DNA of 64,000 nucleotides from JABMOV01 sp964344305 (GTDB lineage: Bacteria; Fidelibacterota; Marinisomatia; Marinisomatales; JABMOV01). The translations under genes were made by a program, and so were the position numbers. The stretch lies in assembly GCA_964344305.1 (NCBI GenBank), contig CAYFMT010000009.1:1-64000 (forward strand), in the 5' to 3' direction. Shown here in pieces: positions 9,259 through 18,659 of the stretch. Within the stretch, counting starts at the first letter, position 1. Each line of letters opens with the position of its first letter. A model generated the notes under the pieces. It did not search any database, had not been told where the DNA came from, and saw only the letters and a list, made by a program, of their open reading frames with translations.

Positions 9259-10312
9259 ACCAGCGCCTATGATGGGGGACTCAAATCCTGATCACATATT
9301 ATTAAGGAATTACTTATTAGACTTAGAATGGTCTCCTATTATGTTTGATTATTGGAATCCTATTGAGCTAATAAGAAATAGAAAAAAATGTAAAATAATT
9401 CACATGCACTGGCCCGAAGCATTTTGGAGAAGTAATTATATATTGATATACTTTTGGAAAGCCATATTATTTATTGTAATATTCTATTTTTCAAAAGGTT
9501 TAGGTTACAAATGGGTATGGTCGGCACATAATGTGTTACCTCATTTAAATGTGAAATCAGATAGATTTGAAAGACGAATGAGAAAATTTGTTCTATCAAA
9601 ATTTGATCATATAATAGGATTGGCATATAATACTAAAAATGATTTGTTGTTAGCTTATAATTTTAAGAAATCAAATTATTCATTAGCTCTGCATGGTACA
9701 TACGAGGATGCATACAATGTTTTTCTGGATGATCAGTTTAGGATTAATAATGGTTTGCCATCAGATAAGAAAATCATTTTAGTTCTTGATAGCCAAGCTA
9801 GGGAAAATAAGGGCAGTTCATTTTTACTAGAGAGTTGGGAAAAGCTGTCTGACTATACTGATATAAATCTATTATTTATAGGTCAAAAAACAGATGACAT
9901 AGATAGACTAATTAAAAAAAATAATTTTTATTATATACCAGGAAGAATTCCAAACGATAAATTGGGATCATTATTTAATTCTGTAGATTTTTTATACCTT
10001 AATTACCAGCATATCACTACCTCTGGACTATTTTTTTTGTCAGTGACTTTTGGCCTTCCATTGATTGCTCCAAATCTTCCTTTTTTTAAATTGCATTCAA
10101 CTGAGGACACTACAATATTTTTTGATTATAATAAAAAACCAGTCGATCAATTGAACTCTGTGATCAGAAAAATAGAGTCTGGATGGACCCCAAATTTTCA
10201 ACGATTTGAAAAGATGAAAAAAGAGTACAGTACTAAGAAATCAGCAGAAAAAATCGCAAAAATATATAATTGGCTATATTTTGAAGACAAAACGCATAAT
10301 CCTTACAAATAA
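9245..10312 (+). CDS. Glycosyltransferase (GT-B fold)
   Basis: 355 residues. It has the features of family 4-type retaining glycosyltransferases: IIHMHWPEAFW early, a WSAHNVLPH segment, and a C-terminal donor domain with LLFIGQ and a region ending TSGLFFLSVTFGLPLIAPN. One hydrophobic stretch near residues 75-90 may associate with the membrane. The TTG start lies 14 bases inside the preceding gene and reads TTG-AAA (Met-Lys), a pattern repeated in this operon. The donor and acceptor sugars are unknown. Confidence 0.82.
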   Translation: MKHYRPAPMMGDSNPDHILLRNYLLDLEWSPIMFDYWNPIELIRNRKKCKIIHMHWPEAFWRSNYILIYFWKAILFIVIFYFSKGLGYKWVWSAHNVLPHLNVKSDRFERRMRKFVLSKFDHIIGLAYNTKNDLLLAYNFKKSNYSLALHGTYEDAYNVFLDDQFRINNGLPSDKKIILVLDSQARENKGSSFLLESWEKLSDYTDINLLFIGQKTDDIDRLIKKNNFYYIPGRIPNDKLGSLFNSVDFLYLNYQHITTSGLFFLSVTFGLPLIAPNLPFFKLHSTEDTTIFFDYNKKPVDQLNSVIRKIESGWTPNFQRFEKMKKEYSTKKSAEKIAKIYNWLYFEDKTHNPYK

Positions 10313-11516
10313 ATATTATAAACCACATTTTGGTGGTATAGAAGGAGTATTACTTTCATTGGCTACTGCTTCAAAAAAAGCCGGGTATAATCCTATTATT
10401 TTATGCTCGAACCTTGATTTAAATGGGCAACCAAACCTACCAAGAAATGAGTTCATTGATTCAATCCAAGTAAAAAGATATAAATCAAAAATATTACCAA
10501 AATGGAGGTGGATAAAATCGAGGAAAATCGAAATAGAAGGTATTATTAAAGAGCTGGGGAAATTTAAATTAACAAAAAATGATATTATTTTAGCTAGGGA
10601 TCATTCTTCTGCATACGCTGCATCAAAATTTTCAAATGGGGAGATCAAGGTATTTTATATACCCCCTTGTATATTTGTTGACTATGAGATAAAGAATTTC
10701 TACAGATTAAAGAAATATAAGAAAATTCAATTTTTCAAATTAAAACTCTTTATTATAAAATATATAAAAGGCTTGGTAAATAATTACATTCAAAAATATG
10801 CGATTAATAATGCTTATAAGAATCTATTACCGTCGAGACTATTTATAGACCAATTTATAGACCACTTTCCGAGTATAAGTCGAAATAGATATGTTCATTT
10901 ACCCTTTGGTGTAGACATAGAACGATTTCGACCAATTGAAAAAATCAAATTTCAAAAACCAAATGATTTTAATTTTTCAATTGAAACATTTAACATACTT
11001 TTTTTAGGTCGACTAGCACCTCAGAAAGGAATAATTTTAGCGATAAAGTCATTGAAACCAATAAAAGACATGAATTTTCACTTATATATTATTGGTGATG
11101 GAGGTCTGAAAAATGAAATTATCGAATTGATAAATATATATGGTTTAGATTCAAAGGTTACACTTCTTGGTAGTAAAAATGACCCTGAGAAATACCTTCC
11201 GTATGGAGATATTTTACTTTATCCAAACACTTATGAGTCGTTTGGAAATACATTAACAGAAAGTTTAGCATCTGGTCTGCCAGTACTTTGTTTTAAAAAT
11301 AAACCACCACTTACTGAAATTCCTAATGAAGAGATAATTGATGATGGAATAACTGGGTGGGTCGTTGAACCATACGAACATATCCTAACAAAAGCGATTG
11401 TGAAAACTATGAATTTAAAAGATAGAGATCTTTTACAAATGAGATGTAATGCTAGAAAAACTGCGGTAGAAAAATATTCATGGGAAAATTATCTGAAAAC
11501 TATTATCAATTTGTAG
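10281..11516 (+). CDS. Family 4-type glycosyltransferase
   Basis: 411 residues. The N-terminal domain has KPHFGGIEGVLLSLA, the usual G-G-I/V-E loop of GT4 enzymes. The C-terminal donor domain has NILFLGRLAPQKG, LYIIGDGG and PNTYESFGNTLTESLASGLPV, containing the E-x7-E motif. It adds a sugar to the lipid-linked repeat unit. The start is TTG-AAG inside the previous gene (32-base overlap); the first residues MKTKRIILTNKYY form the expected first beta strand, which supports this start. Confidence 0.88.
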   Translation: MKTKRIILTNKYYKPHFGGIEGVLLSLATASKKAGYNPIILCSNLDLNGQPNLPRNEFIDSIQVKRYKSKILPKWRWIKSRKIEIEGIIKELGKFKLTKNDIILARDHSSAYAASKFSNGEIKVFYIPPCIFVDYEIKNFYRLKKYKKIQFFKLKLFIIKYIKGLVNNYIQKYAINNAYKNLLPSRLFIDQFIDHFPSISRNRYVHLPFGVDIERFRPIEKIKFQKPNDFNFSIETFNILFLGRLAPQKGIILAIKSLKPIKDMNFHLYIIGDGGLKNEIIELINIYGLDSKVTLLGSKNDPEKYLPYGDILLYPNTYESFGNTLTESLASGLPVLCFKNKPPLTEIPNEEIIDDGITGWVVEPYEHILTKAIVKTMNLKDRDLLQMRCNARKTAVEKYSWENYLKTIINL

Positions 11517-11525
11517 AAACTGTAA

Positions 11526-12815
11526 TTGCGAGTTAAACATATAATTTCCCTACTGCCTTTATCTAGTTTAGTAAGAGATATCTTTTTGATTAATACTGGG
11601 TTTTTTTATATCACTACTTTCAAAATTGCTTTATTACTTGGAGGTGCAAACTACTTAAAGTTTATAAATCCTAAAATTATTAAAAAGCATGGTATGCAAA
11701 ACCCTTTAATGGCATATTTTATTCTATTTCAGATTTTACAATTTATATCAGTGTTCCAAAATCATAGTTTGTCCACAAGCCAGAAATTAAACTACATATT
11801 AATTATAATAGCAACTATCTCAATTGTTTATGGAACAGTTTATAGAATGATTTATGAAAAAAATGAGTTCTCAGACTCATTCTTTAAATCTATTAATATA
11901 ATTTTTTGGATTAGTTTATCGTTGGCGTCTCTTCAATTTATACTAAATGACCAAATAATTAGAAATGTTGGCATTATTCCTCAAGGAATGGCGTATAACG
12001 TATTTGGCTTGAACTATGAAAGATTGTTTTTATGTGAATTCCTAATTCTTGGGATTTCTGTTAATATAGTTAATAAATATTTTTGGAAATATATATTAGC
12101 AGCTATATCATTTCTATTAATATATAAAACGGGTTCAATAACAGGACTTGTTGGTGTAATTAGCATTATATTTATGATAAGAAAGCTGACAGTGCTTAGA
12201 GTAGTTTTTATAATTGTTACTGTTTCATCGTTTATTTTTATAAAAGGCATTTACCTTGATAAGTTATTGTTGAGCGATTATGAACGGGATTACAATAAGT
12301 TTAGATACGAGTCATATTTTAAATATTATGATGAAAATAATTGGAGGTATATAAGCAATTTAAAAATTATGTCCGAAAGTATTAGTGCGGAAAATCTTTT
12401 CGGACATGGTTACAAGGCAAATGATAGTTACCTGAGCCCATTATATGAGGATTACATTTATTCAAAACATGGTTTTAAGTTAAAAGAAAATAAAAATGTA
12501 AGCACACATAGTTTTATTGCAATATTGTATGATCAAGGATTAATTGGTTTTGCTGTTTTCAGCATATATTTATTATACCTTATAGTTTATTCTGTAAAGA
12601 TATATCGATTTAGCCCAAAATCTAGTCACTTTTTTTTAGGTAGATTTATATGTGTGCTAAATTCACTAGTAATACTTAGATACCTATTTTACTATCATAG
12701 TATTATACACTGGCATTTTATCCTATCAACAATTTTGACTGTATATTATTATACTCACTTGTATAAAAATAAAACTGGCAATACATTTGAAAAGAATACT
12801 CATTATATCCCATGA
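11526..12815 (+). CDS. O-antigen/capsule polymerase or ligase-like membrane protein (Wzy-like)
   Basis: 429 residues with roughly ten hydrophobic membrane segments and a large periplasmic loop (about residues 250-330). The loop ends with NLFGHGYKAND and later VSTHSFIAILYDQGLIGFAVF, the H-containing pattern seen in O-antigen polymerases and ligases (Wzy_C/WaaL type). It probably polymerises lipid-linked repeat units in the periplasm. The start is TTG 10 bases after the previous stop. A WaaL-like ligase role cannot be separated from polymerase by sequence alone. Confidence 0.8.
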   Translation: MRVKHIISLLPLSSLVRDIFLINTGFFYITTFKIALLLGGANYLKFINPKIIKKHGMQNPLMAYFILFQILQFISVFQNHSLSTSQKLNYILIIIATISIVYGTVYRMIYEKNEFSDSFFKSINIIFWISLSLASLQFILNDQIIRNVGIIPQGMAYNVFGLNYERLFLCEFLILGISVNIVNKYFWKYILAAISFLLIYKTGSITGLVGVISIIFMIRKLTVLRVVFIIVTVSSFIFIKGIYLDKLLLSDYERDYNKFRYESYFKYYDENNWRYISNLKIMSESISAENLFGHGYKANDSYLSPLYEDYIYSKHGFKLKENKNVSTHSFIAILYDQGLIGFAVFSIYLLYLIVYSVKIYRFSPKSSHFFLGRFICVLNSLVILRYLFYYHSIIHWHFILSTILTVYYYTHLYKNKTGNTFEKNTHYIP

Positions 12816-13947
12816 GTTTCCACCATCAATAGGTGGAGCGGGAACATATTCCTTTGAATTAGGAGTAGCTTTATTAAAGAATAATATTAGTGTACTAATA
12901 ATCGCAGGTGAATCGAATAATCAATTAAGCAATAATATTGATGAAGAAATTAATTCAATTGGTGGGAAAGTTATTAGAGTTCCATGGAGGAATGAAAGTC
13001 GAATTTGGTTTTTAAATACGCGAATTTATACTTCAATAATTTCATCTCTTTATCCATTAGATTTAATTATTTTTGCTAATTACACTAGTCACATTATTGG
13101 CTCAAAAATATACCAGAATTTAAAATGTCCATTTAAAATTGTTGTTCATGGTGATGATGTAGACTACTACTTCAAAATTAATCGCTTAAAAGATAAAATT
13201 ATGTTTAGACGAGATACTATGATTAATTATTTTAAAAATGCAGAAGAGGTGATTGCAGTAAGTAAATATTTAGAGGATAGGTTGCTCTCTTTTATTCAGT
13301 TAAAAAATACAAAAGTGGTACATCACGGTTTAAGTACCAATATTATAACCAAAATGGATTCTTCAACTTCTTCTTATAACAAAACGGATATTAAGAAAAA
13401 ATTAAATATACCTAATGAATCCTATTTAATTGTATATACATCCAGGATAGTTTTCAAAAAGGGGCATGATACCATTTTGAAAGTACTGAAGAGGTTACTG
13501 GTTGTCGATTATTCAATACACATTGTTTTTATAGGTGATGGTGAATACTATCCGCAAATTAGAAAAATGGTAAGCGATCTTAATCTTGTTGAGCATGTGC
13601 ATTTTACAGGAAATCTTAGTAGAGAAGAGGTTATGAAGTATTATTCTGCAAGCGATCTTTCTATTTTACTAAGCAGACGTACGGGTGAAACTTTTGGTAT
13701 CGTGTTAATCGAAGCAATGTTGATGGGTATACCTGTTATTGGATCAAATATAGGTGGAATACCTGAAGTAATAAACCAGGGTGAAGATGGATTTATTGTT
13801 GAACATTCTGATGTAAATGAAATAACGGATCGAATTTTATTCTTAATCAAAAATAAAGATAAATCAATGGAAATGGGAAGGAATGGAAGAAAACGAGTTA
13901 TAGAATATTTCAATAGTGAAAGAATGGCATTGGAGACGATTAGTTGA
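12787..13947 (+). CDS. Family 4-type glycosyltransferase
   Basis: 386 residues, textbook GT4. The N-terminus is HEFPPSIGGAGTYSFELG, the acceptor domain ends around KVVHHGLS, and the donor domain has LIVYTSRIVFKKGHD, VFIGDGEYY and the RRTGETFGIVLIEAMLMGIPVIGS motif carrying the E-x7-E pair. The start is TTG-AAA, 29 bases inside the polymerase gene, giving the normal beta-strand start MKRILIISHEFPP. Substrates are unknown. Confidence 0.9.
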   Translation: MKRILIISHEFPPSIGGAGTYSFELGVALLKNNISVLIIAGESNNQLSNNIDEEINSIGGKVIRVPWRNESRIWFLNTRIYTSIISSLYPLDLIIFANYTSHIIGSKIYQNLKCPFKIVVHGDDVDYYFKINRLKDKIMFRRDTMINYFKNAEEVIAVSKYLEDRLLSFIQLKNTKVVHHGLSTNIITKMDSSTSSYNKTDIKKKLNIPNESYLIVYTSRIVFKKGHDTILKVLKRLLVVDYSIHIVFIGDGEYYPQIRKMVSDLNLVEHVHFTGNLSREEVMKYYSASDLSILLSRRTGETFGIVLIEAMLMGIPVIGSNIGGIPEVINQGEDGFIVEHSDVNEITDRILFLIKNKDKSMEMGRNGRKRVIEYFNSERMALETIS

Positions 13948-15059
13948 AGACTGTGTTATTTGATTTTTCATCAATTACATCTGGAGGTGGTGTACAGTTG
14001 GCCATGAACTTTATCGATAAAATTATAAACAATATTACCAAAATTGGAATTAATCCTGTTCTATTGCTTCCACAAAAAGGTGATTTGAGTAAAATATCTG
14101 GAATTAAATATTTCAAAATTTATAGAATCAAGTCGTCTTATATACAGCGATTCATATTTGAATATTCTGAACTAGCCTTGATTTATAAAACTGAAAAAAT
14201 CGACATTATTTATACATTTTTTGGGCCGGGATTACCTCATCCTAAATCGATTAAAAGTATTGTTGGAGTTGCATACCCTATAATCTGCTACCCCAAGAGC
14301 AGTTTTTGGAAATACATAAACAATAAATTAAAAATTAGACAGTATATATTAAATAAGTTTCGTGTATATAGACTTCGGAAATATTCTGATCTAATTATCC
14401 TAGAAACAGAGGTAATGAAAGACCGAATTAATACATACTGTAAAATTGATAAACAAAGATTAACCGTTTTGCCTCCTTCTCCAACAGAGTACATCGAGGA
14501 AAGAGAATACCAGGATTGCAAAACTGGCATATTGAAGATTGGTATATTGAGTGGGAATTCGCCCCATAAAAATTTATGGAGATTACCGGAAATTATTCGA
14601 GGTATACTAAGTACAGGGTTTAATAATTTTAAAATGGTCATATCAATAAATGAACATATGGGGTCCCAAATATTTAATAACAAAAACGATTTATTTGAAT
14701 ACTTTGAATTTTTTGGAACCGTTCAGGTAAATAAAATTCAGAAATTTTATAATTATATTGATGTTATGATGAATATCAGTGATTTAGAAAGCTTTAGCAA
14801 TAATTACATGGAAAGTTGGAAAACTGGGAAACCAATTATATCAAGTAACAGAGATTTTGCTAAAAATATATTAAAAAAGAGTGCTTATTATGTAGAACCA
14901 CATGAGCCCTTTATATCTGGGGTAAAACTAGGTAATTGGTTTAATAATGAGATGCCTGGTACTAATAAAATGGTTATCGACGGGAAAAAATTATTAAGTG
15001 AATTACCAACACAAAAAAATCGGTTTGATACAATTATCAGATTATTAAATGCAATATAA
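13944..15059 (+). CDS. Glycosyltransferase (GT-B fold, GT4-like)
   Basis: 371 residues. It begins VLFDFSSITSGGGVQLAMNF, a GG-containing acceptor loop common in GT4-like enzymes. The C-terminal half has SGNSPHKNLWRLPEI, where NSPHKN resembles the donor phosphate-binding region, and SDLESFSNNYMESWKTGKPIISS, which contains the paired Glu region. The start is TTG-AAG overlapping the previous TGA stop. The fit is weaker than for its neighbours, but the fold and context agree. Confidence 0.8.
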   Translation: MKTVLFDFSSITSGGGVQLAMNFIDKIINNITKIGINPVLLLPQKGDLSKISGIKYFKIYRIKSSYIQRFIFEYSELALIYKTEKIDIIYTFFGPGLPHPKSIKSIVGVAYPIICYPKSSFWKYINNKLKIRQYILNKFRVYRLRKYSDLIILETEVMKDRINTYCKIDKQRLTVLPPSPTEYIEEREYQDCKTGILKIGILSGNSPHKNLWRLPEIIRGILSTGFNNFKMVISINEHMGSQIFNNKNDLFEYFEFFGTVQVNKIQKFYNYIDVMMNISDLESFSNNYMESWKTGKPIISSNRDFAKNILKKSAYYVEPHEPFISGVKLGNWFNNEMPGTNKMVIDGKKLLSELPTQKNRFDTIIRLLNAI

Positions 15060-15570
15060 TATTAGATATTCACTTATTTGTACTTATGAATTTCTTTATA
15101 GTATTGTGTTTAGTTTGCCTAGGCATAGATTTTTTAATCTAATTAAGTCTTGTTTTATTCGCTTAGGTGGTGGGACTGTTGGGGAAAAAATTGTTTATTA
15201 CCCTGGCGTTCGGATTATTCCAGCAAAAAATATTTCTATTGGAAGTCATGTTGATTTTGCATGGGGTGTCATTATTACCACAAATGGAAGAGTTTCAATT
15301 GGTGATAGAACGCTCATTGGTTACAATAGTGTAATATTGTCCAGAAACCATATAATTCCGGATAAAAAAGAGAAAATATTTAGTTCGGGACATGAGAATA
15401 AAAGCACATTTATTGGTCCAGATGTTTGGATTGGAGCGAATTGCACAATTTTACCTGGTGTCACAATTGGTGAAGGGGCAGTAGTCGCTGCTGGTAGTGT
15501 TGTAACTAAAAATGTTGAATCTTTTTCCATTGTTGGGGGCAACCCAGCTAGATTAATTAAAGAAAGATAG
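15049..15570 (+). CDS. Hexapeptide-repeat acyltransferase (WcaF/WbbJ-like)
   Basis: 173 residues. Left-handed beta-helix repeats (ISIGSHVDF, VSIGDRTLI) are followed by a SRNH segment containing the catalytic-type His, then GPDVWIGANCTILPGVTIGEGAVVAAGSVVTKNVESFSIVGGNPARLI, the standard end of sugar O-acetyltransferases. It starts 11 bases inside the glycosyltransferase gene. It is the last gene of the AT-rich part of the operon; the next gene has visibly higher G+C. Confidence 0.9.
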   Translation: MQYNIRYSLICTYEFLYSIVFSLPRHRFFNLIKSCFIRLGGGTVGEKIVYYPGVRIIPAKNISIGSHVDFAWGVIITTNGRVSIGDRTLIGYNSVILSRNHIIPDKKEKIFSSGHENKSTFIGPDVWIGANCTILPGVTIGEGAVVAAGSVVTKNVESFSIVGGNPARLIKER

Positions 15571-15572
15571 AT

Positions 15573-17684
15573 TTGAAACAAATTATTCAAGACTTGAATA
15601 AAGGTAATACTACTTTAATGGAAGTACCAGCACCTAAGGTATCCAGTGGAAAAATATTAATTCAGACAACCCACAGTTTGGTATCTCTTGGTACGGAACG
15701 CATGCTCGTTGATTTTGGTAAAGCCAGCTATATCAACAAAGCTCGACAGCAACCAGAAAAAGTGAAAATGGTGCTGGATAAAGTAAAAACCGATGGCCTT
15801 AAGCCTACACTAGATGCTGTAAAAAATAAATTGGATCAGCCATTACCCATGGGATATTGTAATGTGGGTCGAGTCATCGAAGTTGGGCCCAATGTTGCAG
15901 GATTCAGTGTTGGAGATCGAGTGATTTCCAATGGTCATCATGCAGAGATTGTATCCGTTCCTCAAAACCTTGTTGCTAAAATTCCTGATAATGTCACGGA
16001 TGAGGATGCAGCCTTTACGGTTATTGGTGCCATTGCACTTCAAGGCGTGCGTTTATTAGACCCATCATTTGGTGAAACTATTGTTGTGGTTGGTCTTGGC
16101 CTTATCGGTCTCATTACGTGCCAAATTCTACAGGCCAATGGATGCAACGTCATTGGATATGATTTTGATGAGGATAAGGTAAATCGTGCGAAAGCATATG
16201 GGGTTACTGGATTCAATCCTGGTGAAGGTTTGAATCCGGTATCTTTTGTTCTAGATATAACAGATGGAATTGGTGCAGATGGCATCATGATAACCGCATC
16301 TGCAAAAAAGGATAGTATTGTCCATGATGCAACAAACATGTCGAGAAAAAGAGGCCGCATTATACTTGTTGGTGTCGTCGATCTAAAATTAAATAGATCA
16401 GATTTCTATGAAAAGGAACTCTCCTTTCAGGTATCCTGTTCTTATGGCCCCGGTCGATATGACCCTTTTTATGAGGAAAAAGGCCAAGATTATCCCATTG
16501 GATTTGTTCGGTGGACAGAAAATAGGAATTTCCAGGCATTTTTAAATGCGTTAAGTAAGAAAAAAATTGACGTGAATTCTCTTATTACAGAAAAGGTTCC
16601 CCTGGATAAGTTTGACGAGATTTATGGAGATATGAATAAAAAAGGTTCCATTGCATCCATTCTGGAATATCCTGAATCAATAGAGACAAAAAATGTTATC
16701 CGACATGCTGCACACTCATTTAAACGATCAAATGGTGTCATAGGGATCATCGGTGCTGGGAATTTTACGGGATCCACCATTTTACCAATCATAAACAGAA
16801 TAAATGCAGATGTAAAAACCATTGCAAGTTCTGGTGGATTATCTGCAAATACATTAGCAAAGAAGTGGAATATATCTCAATCAACCACGGATCATGCAAC
16901 CATTATGAATGATGAAGATATTGACTCAGTAATCATCACCACTCGACATAACCTGCACGCATCCATGGTCATTGAATCACTGAAATCAGGAAAGCATGTA
17001 TTTGTTGAAAAACCCCTTTGCCTTACACTGGATGAGCTTGAAGAGATCGATCAACACATCACATCAGGCAATAGCCAAATCCTTGTAGGATTTAATCGAA
17101 GATTTTCCCCCTATAGTATAAAGCTCAATTCCATGATAGGAGAAAACACTGTTAATATTGTGGCTACCTTTAACGCCGGTGCCATCCCCCAGGATTCATG
17201 GATCCATGATATGGATATTGGGGGCGGACGAATTATTGGAGAAGCCTGTCACTTTATTGATTTGTGTTCATTTCTTACCGGAAGTATTGTAACTCAAGTG
17301 TGCATGAACGCAATGGGAACTGATGCGCAACAGAATACTGATAATGCCAGTATTTTATTGAAATATAAAAATGGGTCCAATGCTGTCATAAACTATTTTG
17401 CCAATGGAAGCAAATCCTATCCAAAAGAGAGAGTAGAAGTGTTCAGCCGGGGTGCCACCTTTGTCATTGATAACTGGCGATCATTGACGGGATATGGGGT
17501 ACCAGGATTTAAAAAAATGAAGGGCAGTCAGGACAAAGGTCATGTGAATCAGTTTCGTCTGTTTGTGGAAACCATTCAAACCGGAGGAGATGAAATCATA
17601 TCCTGGTCCAGTATTACAAATACGACCCGCGCATCCATTCTTGCATTAGACTCTCTGCAGAAAAACACCTGGGTTGACGTATAA
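15573..17684 (+). CDS. Two-domain oxidoreductase (alcohol-dehydrogenase-like plus Gfo/Idh/MocA)
   Basis: 703 residues, a fusion. Residues about 1-365 are a medium-chain dehydrogenase with GLGLIG near 175 for NAD(P) binding; the usual four-Cys structural zinc lobe is absent. Residues about 385-703 are a Gfo/Idh/MocA enzyme with GIIGAGNFTG near 391 and VEKPLCL near 478. This architecture is known in bacterial polysaccharide loci, often near uronate-modifying genes, and the next gene is a C5-epimerase homologue. The start is TTG-AAA two bases after the acyltransferase stop. The substrate is probably a uronic-acid-containing nucleotide sugar or polymer precursor (inferred). Confidence 0.88.
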   Translation: MKQIIQDLNKGNTTLMEVPAPKVSSGKILIQTTHSLVSLGTERMLVDFGKASYINKARQQPEKVKMVLDKVKTDGLKPTLDAVKNKLDQPLPMGYCNVGRVIEVGPNVAGFSVGDRVISNGHHAEIVSVPQNLVAKIPDNVTDEDAAFTVIGAIALQGVRLLDPSFGETIVVVGLGLIGLITCQILQANGCNVIGYDFDEDKVNRAKAYGVTGFNPGEGLNPVSFVLDITDGIGADGIMITASAKKDSIVHDATNMSRKRGRIILVGVVDLKLNRSDFYEKELSFQVSCSYGPGRYDPFYEEKGQDYPIGFVRWTENRNFQAFLNALSKKKIDVNSLITEKVPLDKFDEIYGDMNKKGSIASILEYPESIETKNVIRHAAHSFKRSNGVIGIIGAGNFTGSTILPIINRINADVKTIASSGGLSANTLAKKWNISQSTTDHATIMNDEDIDSVIITTRHNLHASMVIESLKSGKHVFVEKPLCLTLDELEEIDQHITSGNSQILVGFNRRFSPYSIKLNSMIGENTVNIVATFNAGAIPQDSWIHDMDIGGGRIIGEACHFIDLCSFLTGSIVTQVCMNAMGTDAQQNTDNASILLKYKNGSNAVINYFANGSKSYPKERVEVFSRGATFVIDNWRSLTGYGVPGFKKMKGSQDKGHVNQFRLFVETIQTGGDEIISWSSITNTTRASILALDSLQKNTWVDV

Positions 17685-17687
17685 ACC

Positions 17688-18659
17688 ATGCTGAAGCGGT
17701 TATCCTACTGGAACCGTATCGTTAAAGCCTACCTATTACCTTCCACAAGCCAGCTCACCTTCTGGCATGGAACTCCCGAAGTAAATCCTCGATTTAATAC
17801 CGAACAACCCGGTCCCTATTATATGAAATTTCAATACAAGGCAGATTATCATGGGGATTTTGACGAGAATGGGATCCCCATGCTCAATTATCATGGGGAT
17901 ATTGGCTTACAGTATAATCCCATTGCCATCGCTCAGTATGGACTGGGAAACTACAATTTGTATATGGAGAACAATGAGGACACACGCTACTGGAAATTTT
18001 TAACGGTAGCAGACTGGCTGGTCAAATCATTGGAACCAAACACAAAAGGAATTCCGGTATGGCATCATTATTTTGATTTTGAATACAGGGATACGCTCAA
18101 AGCGCCATGGTATTCCGGCCTTGCCCAGGGATTAGGTATATCTGTTTTATTACGGGCACATGATGAAACCGGGAATGAGAAATATGTTCAGGCTGCAAAC
18201 GATGCCTTTAAAAGCATACGCACACATGTTGAAGATGGCGGTGTGCAATTCAAGGATGATGACGATATATGGCTGGAAGAATACATCGTTGATCCACCCA
18301 CACACATTTTGAATGGTTTTATATGGGGGTTATGGGGTGTATATGATATGGCGGTTTATCAGTCCAATAATGAGGCCAGAGATCTATTCAATAGATTTTC
18401 GAAAACCATCATTAAGAATCTTCATTGTTACGACAATGGCTTTTGGTCACTGTACGAGCAATCTGGTACCCTCTTGCCCATGATCGCCAGCAACTTCTAC
18501 CATAATCTTCATATCGTTCAGCTTGAAATCATGTACACATTAACCGGTGAAGACAAATACAAGGAATACCATGAACGATGGAAAGTGTTTGGATCTCGCA
18601 CACTAAACCGTCGTCGTGCGTTGGTCAATAAGACCGTTTTCAAGCTCCTGTACTATTAA
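17688..18659 (+). CDS. D-glucuronyl C5-epimerase-like protein
   Basis: 323 residues. The C-terminal catalytic fold of heparan-sulfate glucuronyl C5-epimerase is recognisable: PWYSGLAQGLGISVLLRAH near residues 139-157, ILNGFIWGLWGVYD near 206-219, and ASNFYHNLHIVQLEIMY near 266. These Trp/Tyr/His-rich segments form the (alpha/alpha) toroid and active site in the animal enzymes, which convert D-glucuronate to L-iduronate in the polymer. No signal peptide is seen, so this version is probably cytoplasmic and acts on a lipid-linked or nucleotide precursor. It is co-directional with the two-domain oxidoreductase (3-base gap) and the next glycosyltransferase. Confidence 0.85.
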   Translation: MLKRLSYWNRIVKAYLLPSTSQLTFWHGTPEVNPRFNTEQPGPYYMKFQYKADYHGDFDENGIPMLNYHGDIGLQYNPIAIAQYGLGNYNLYMENNEDTRYWKFLTVADWLVKSLEPNTKGIPVWHHYFDFEYRDTLKAPWYSGLAQGLGISVLLRAHDETGNEKYVQAANDAFKSIRTHVEDGGVQFKDDDDIWLEEYIVDPPTHILNGFIWGLWGVYDMAVYQSNNEARDLFNRFSKTIIKNLHCYDNGFWSLYEQSGTLLPMIASNFYHNLHIVQLEIMYTLTGEDKYKEYHERWKVFGSRTLNRRRALVNKTVFKLLYY

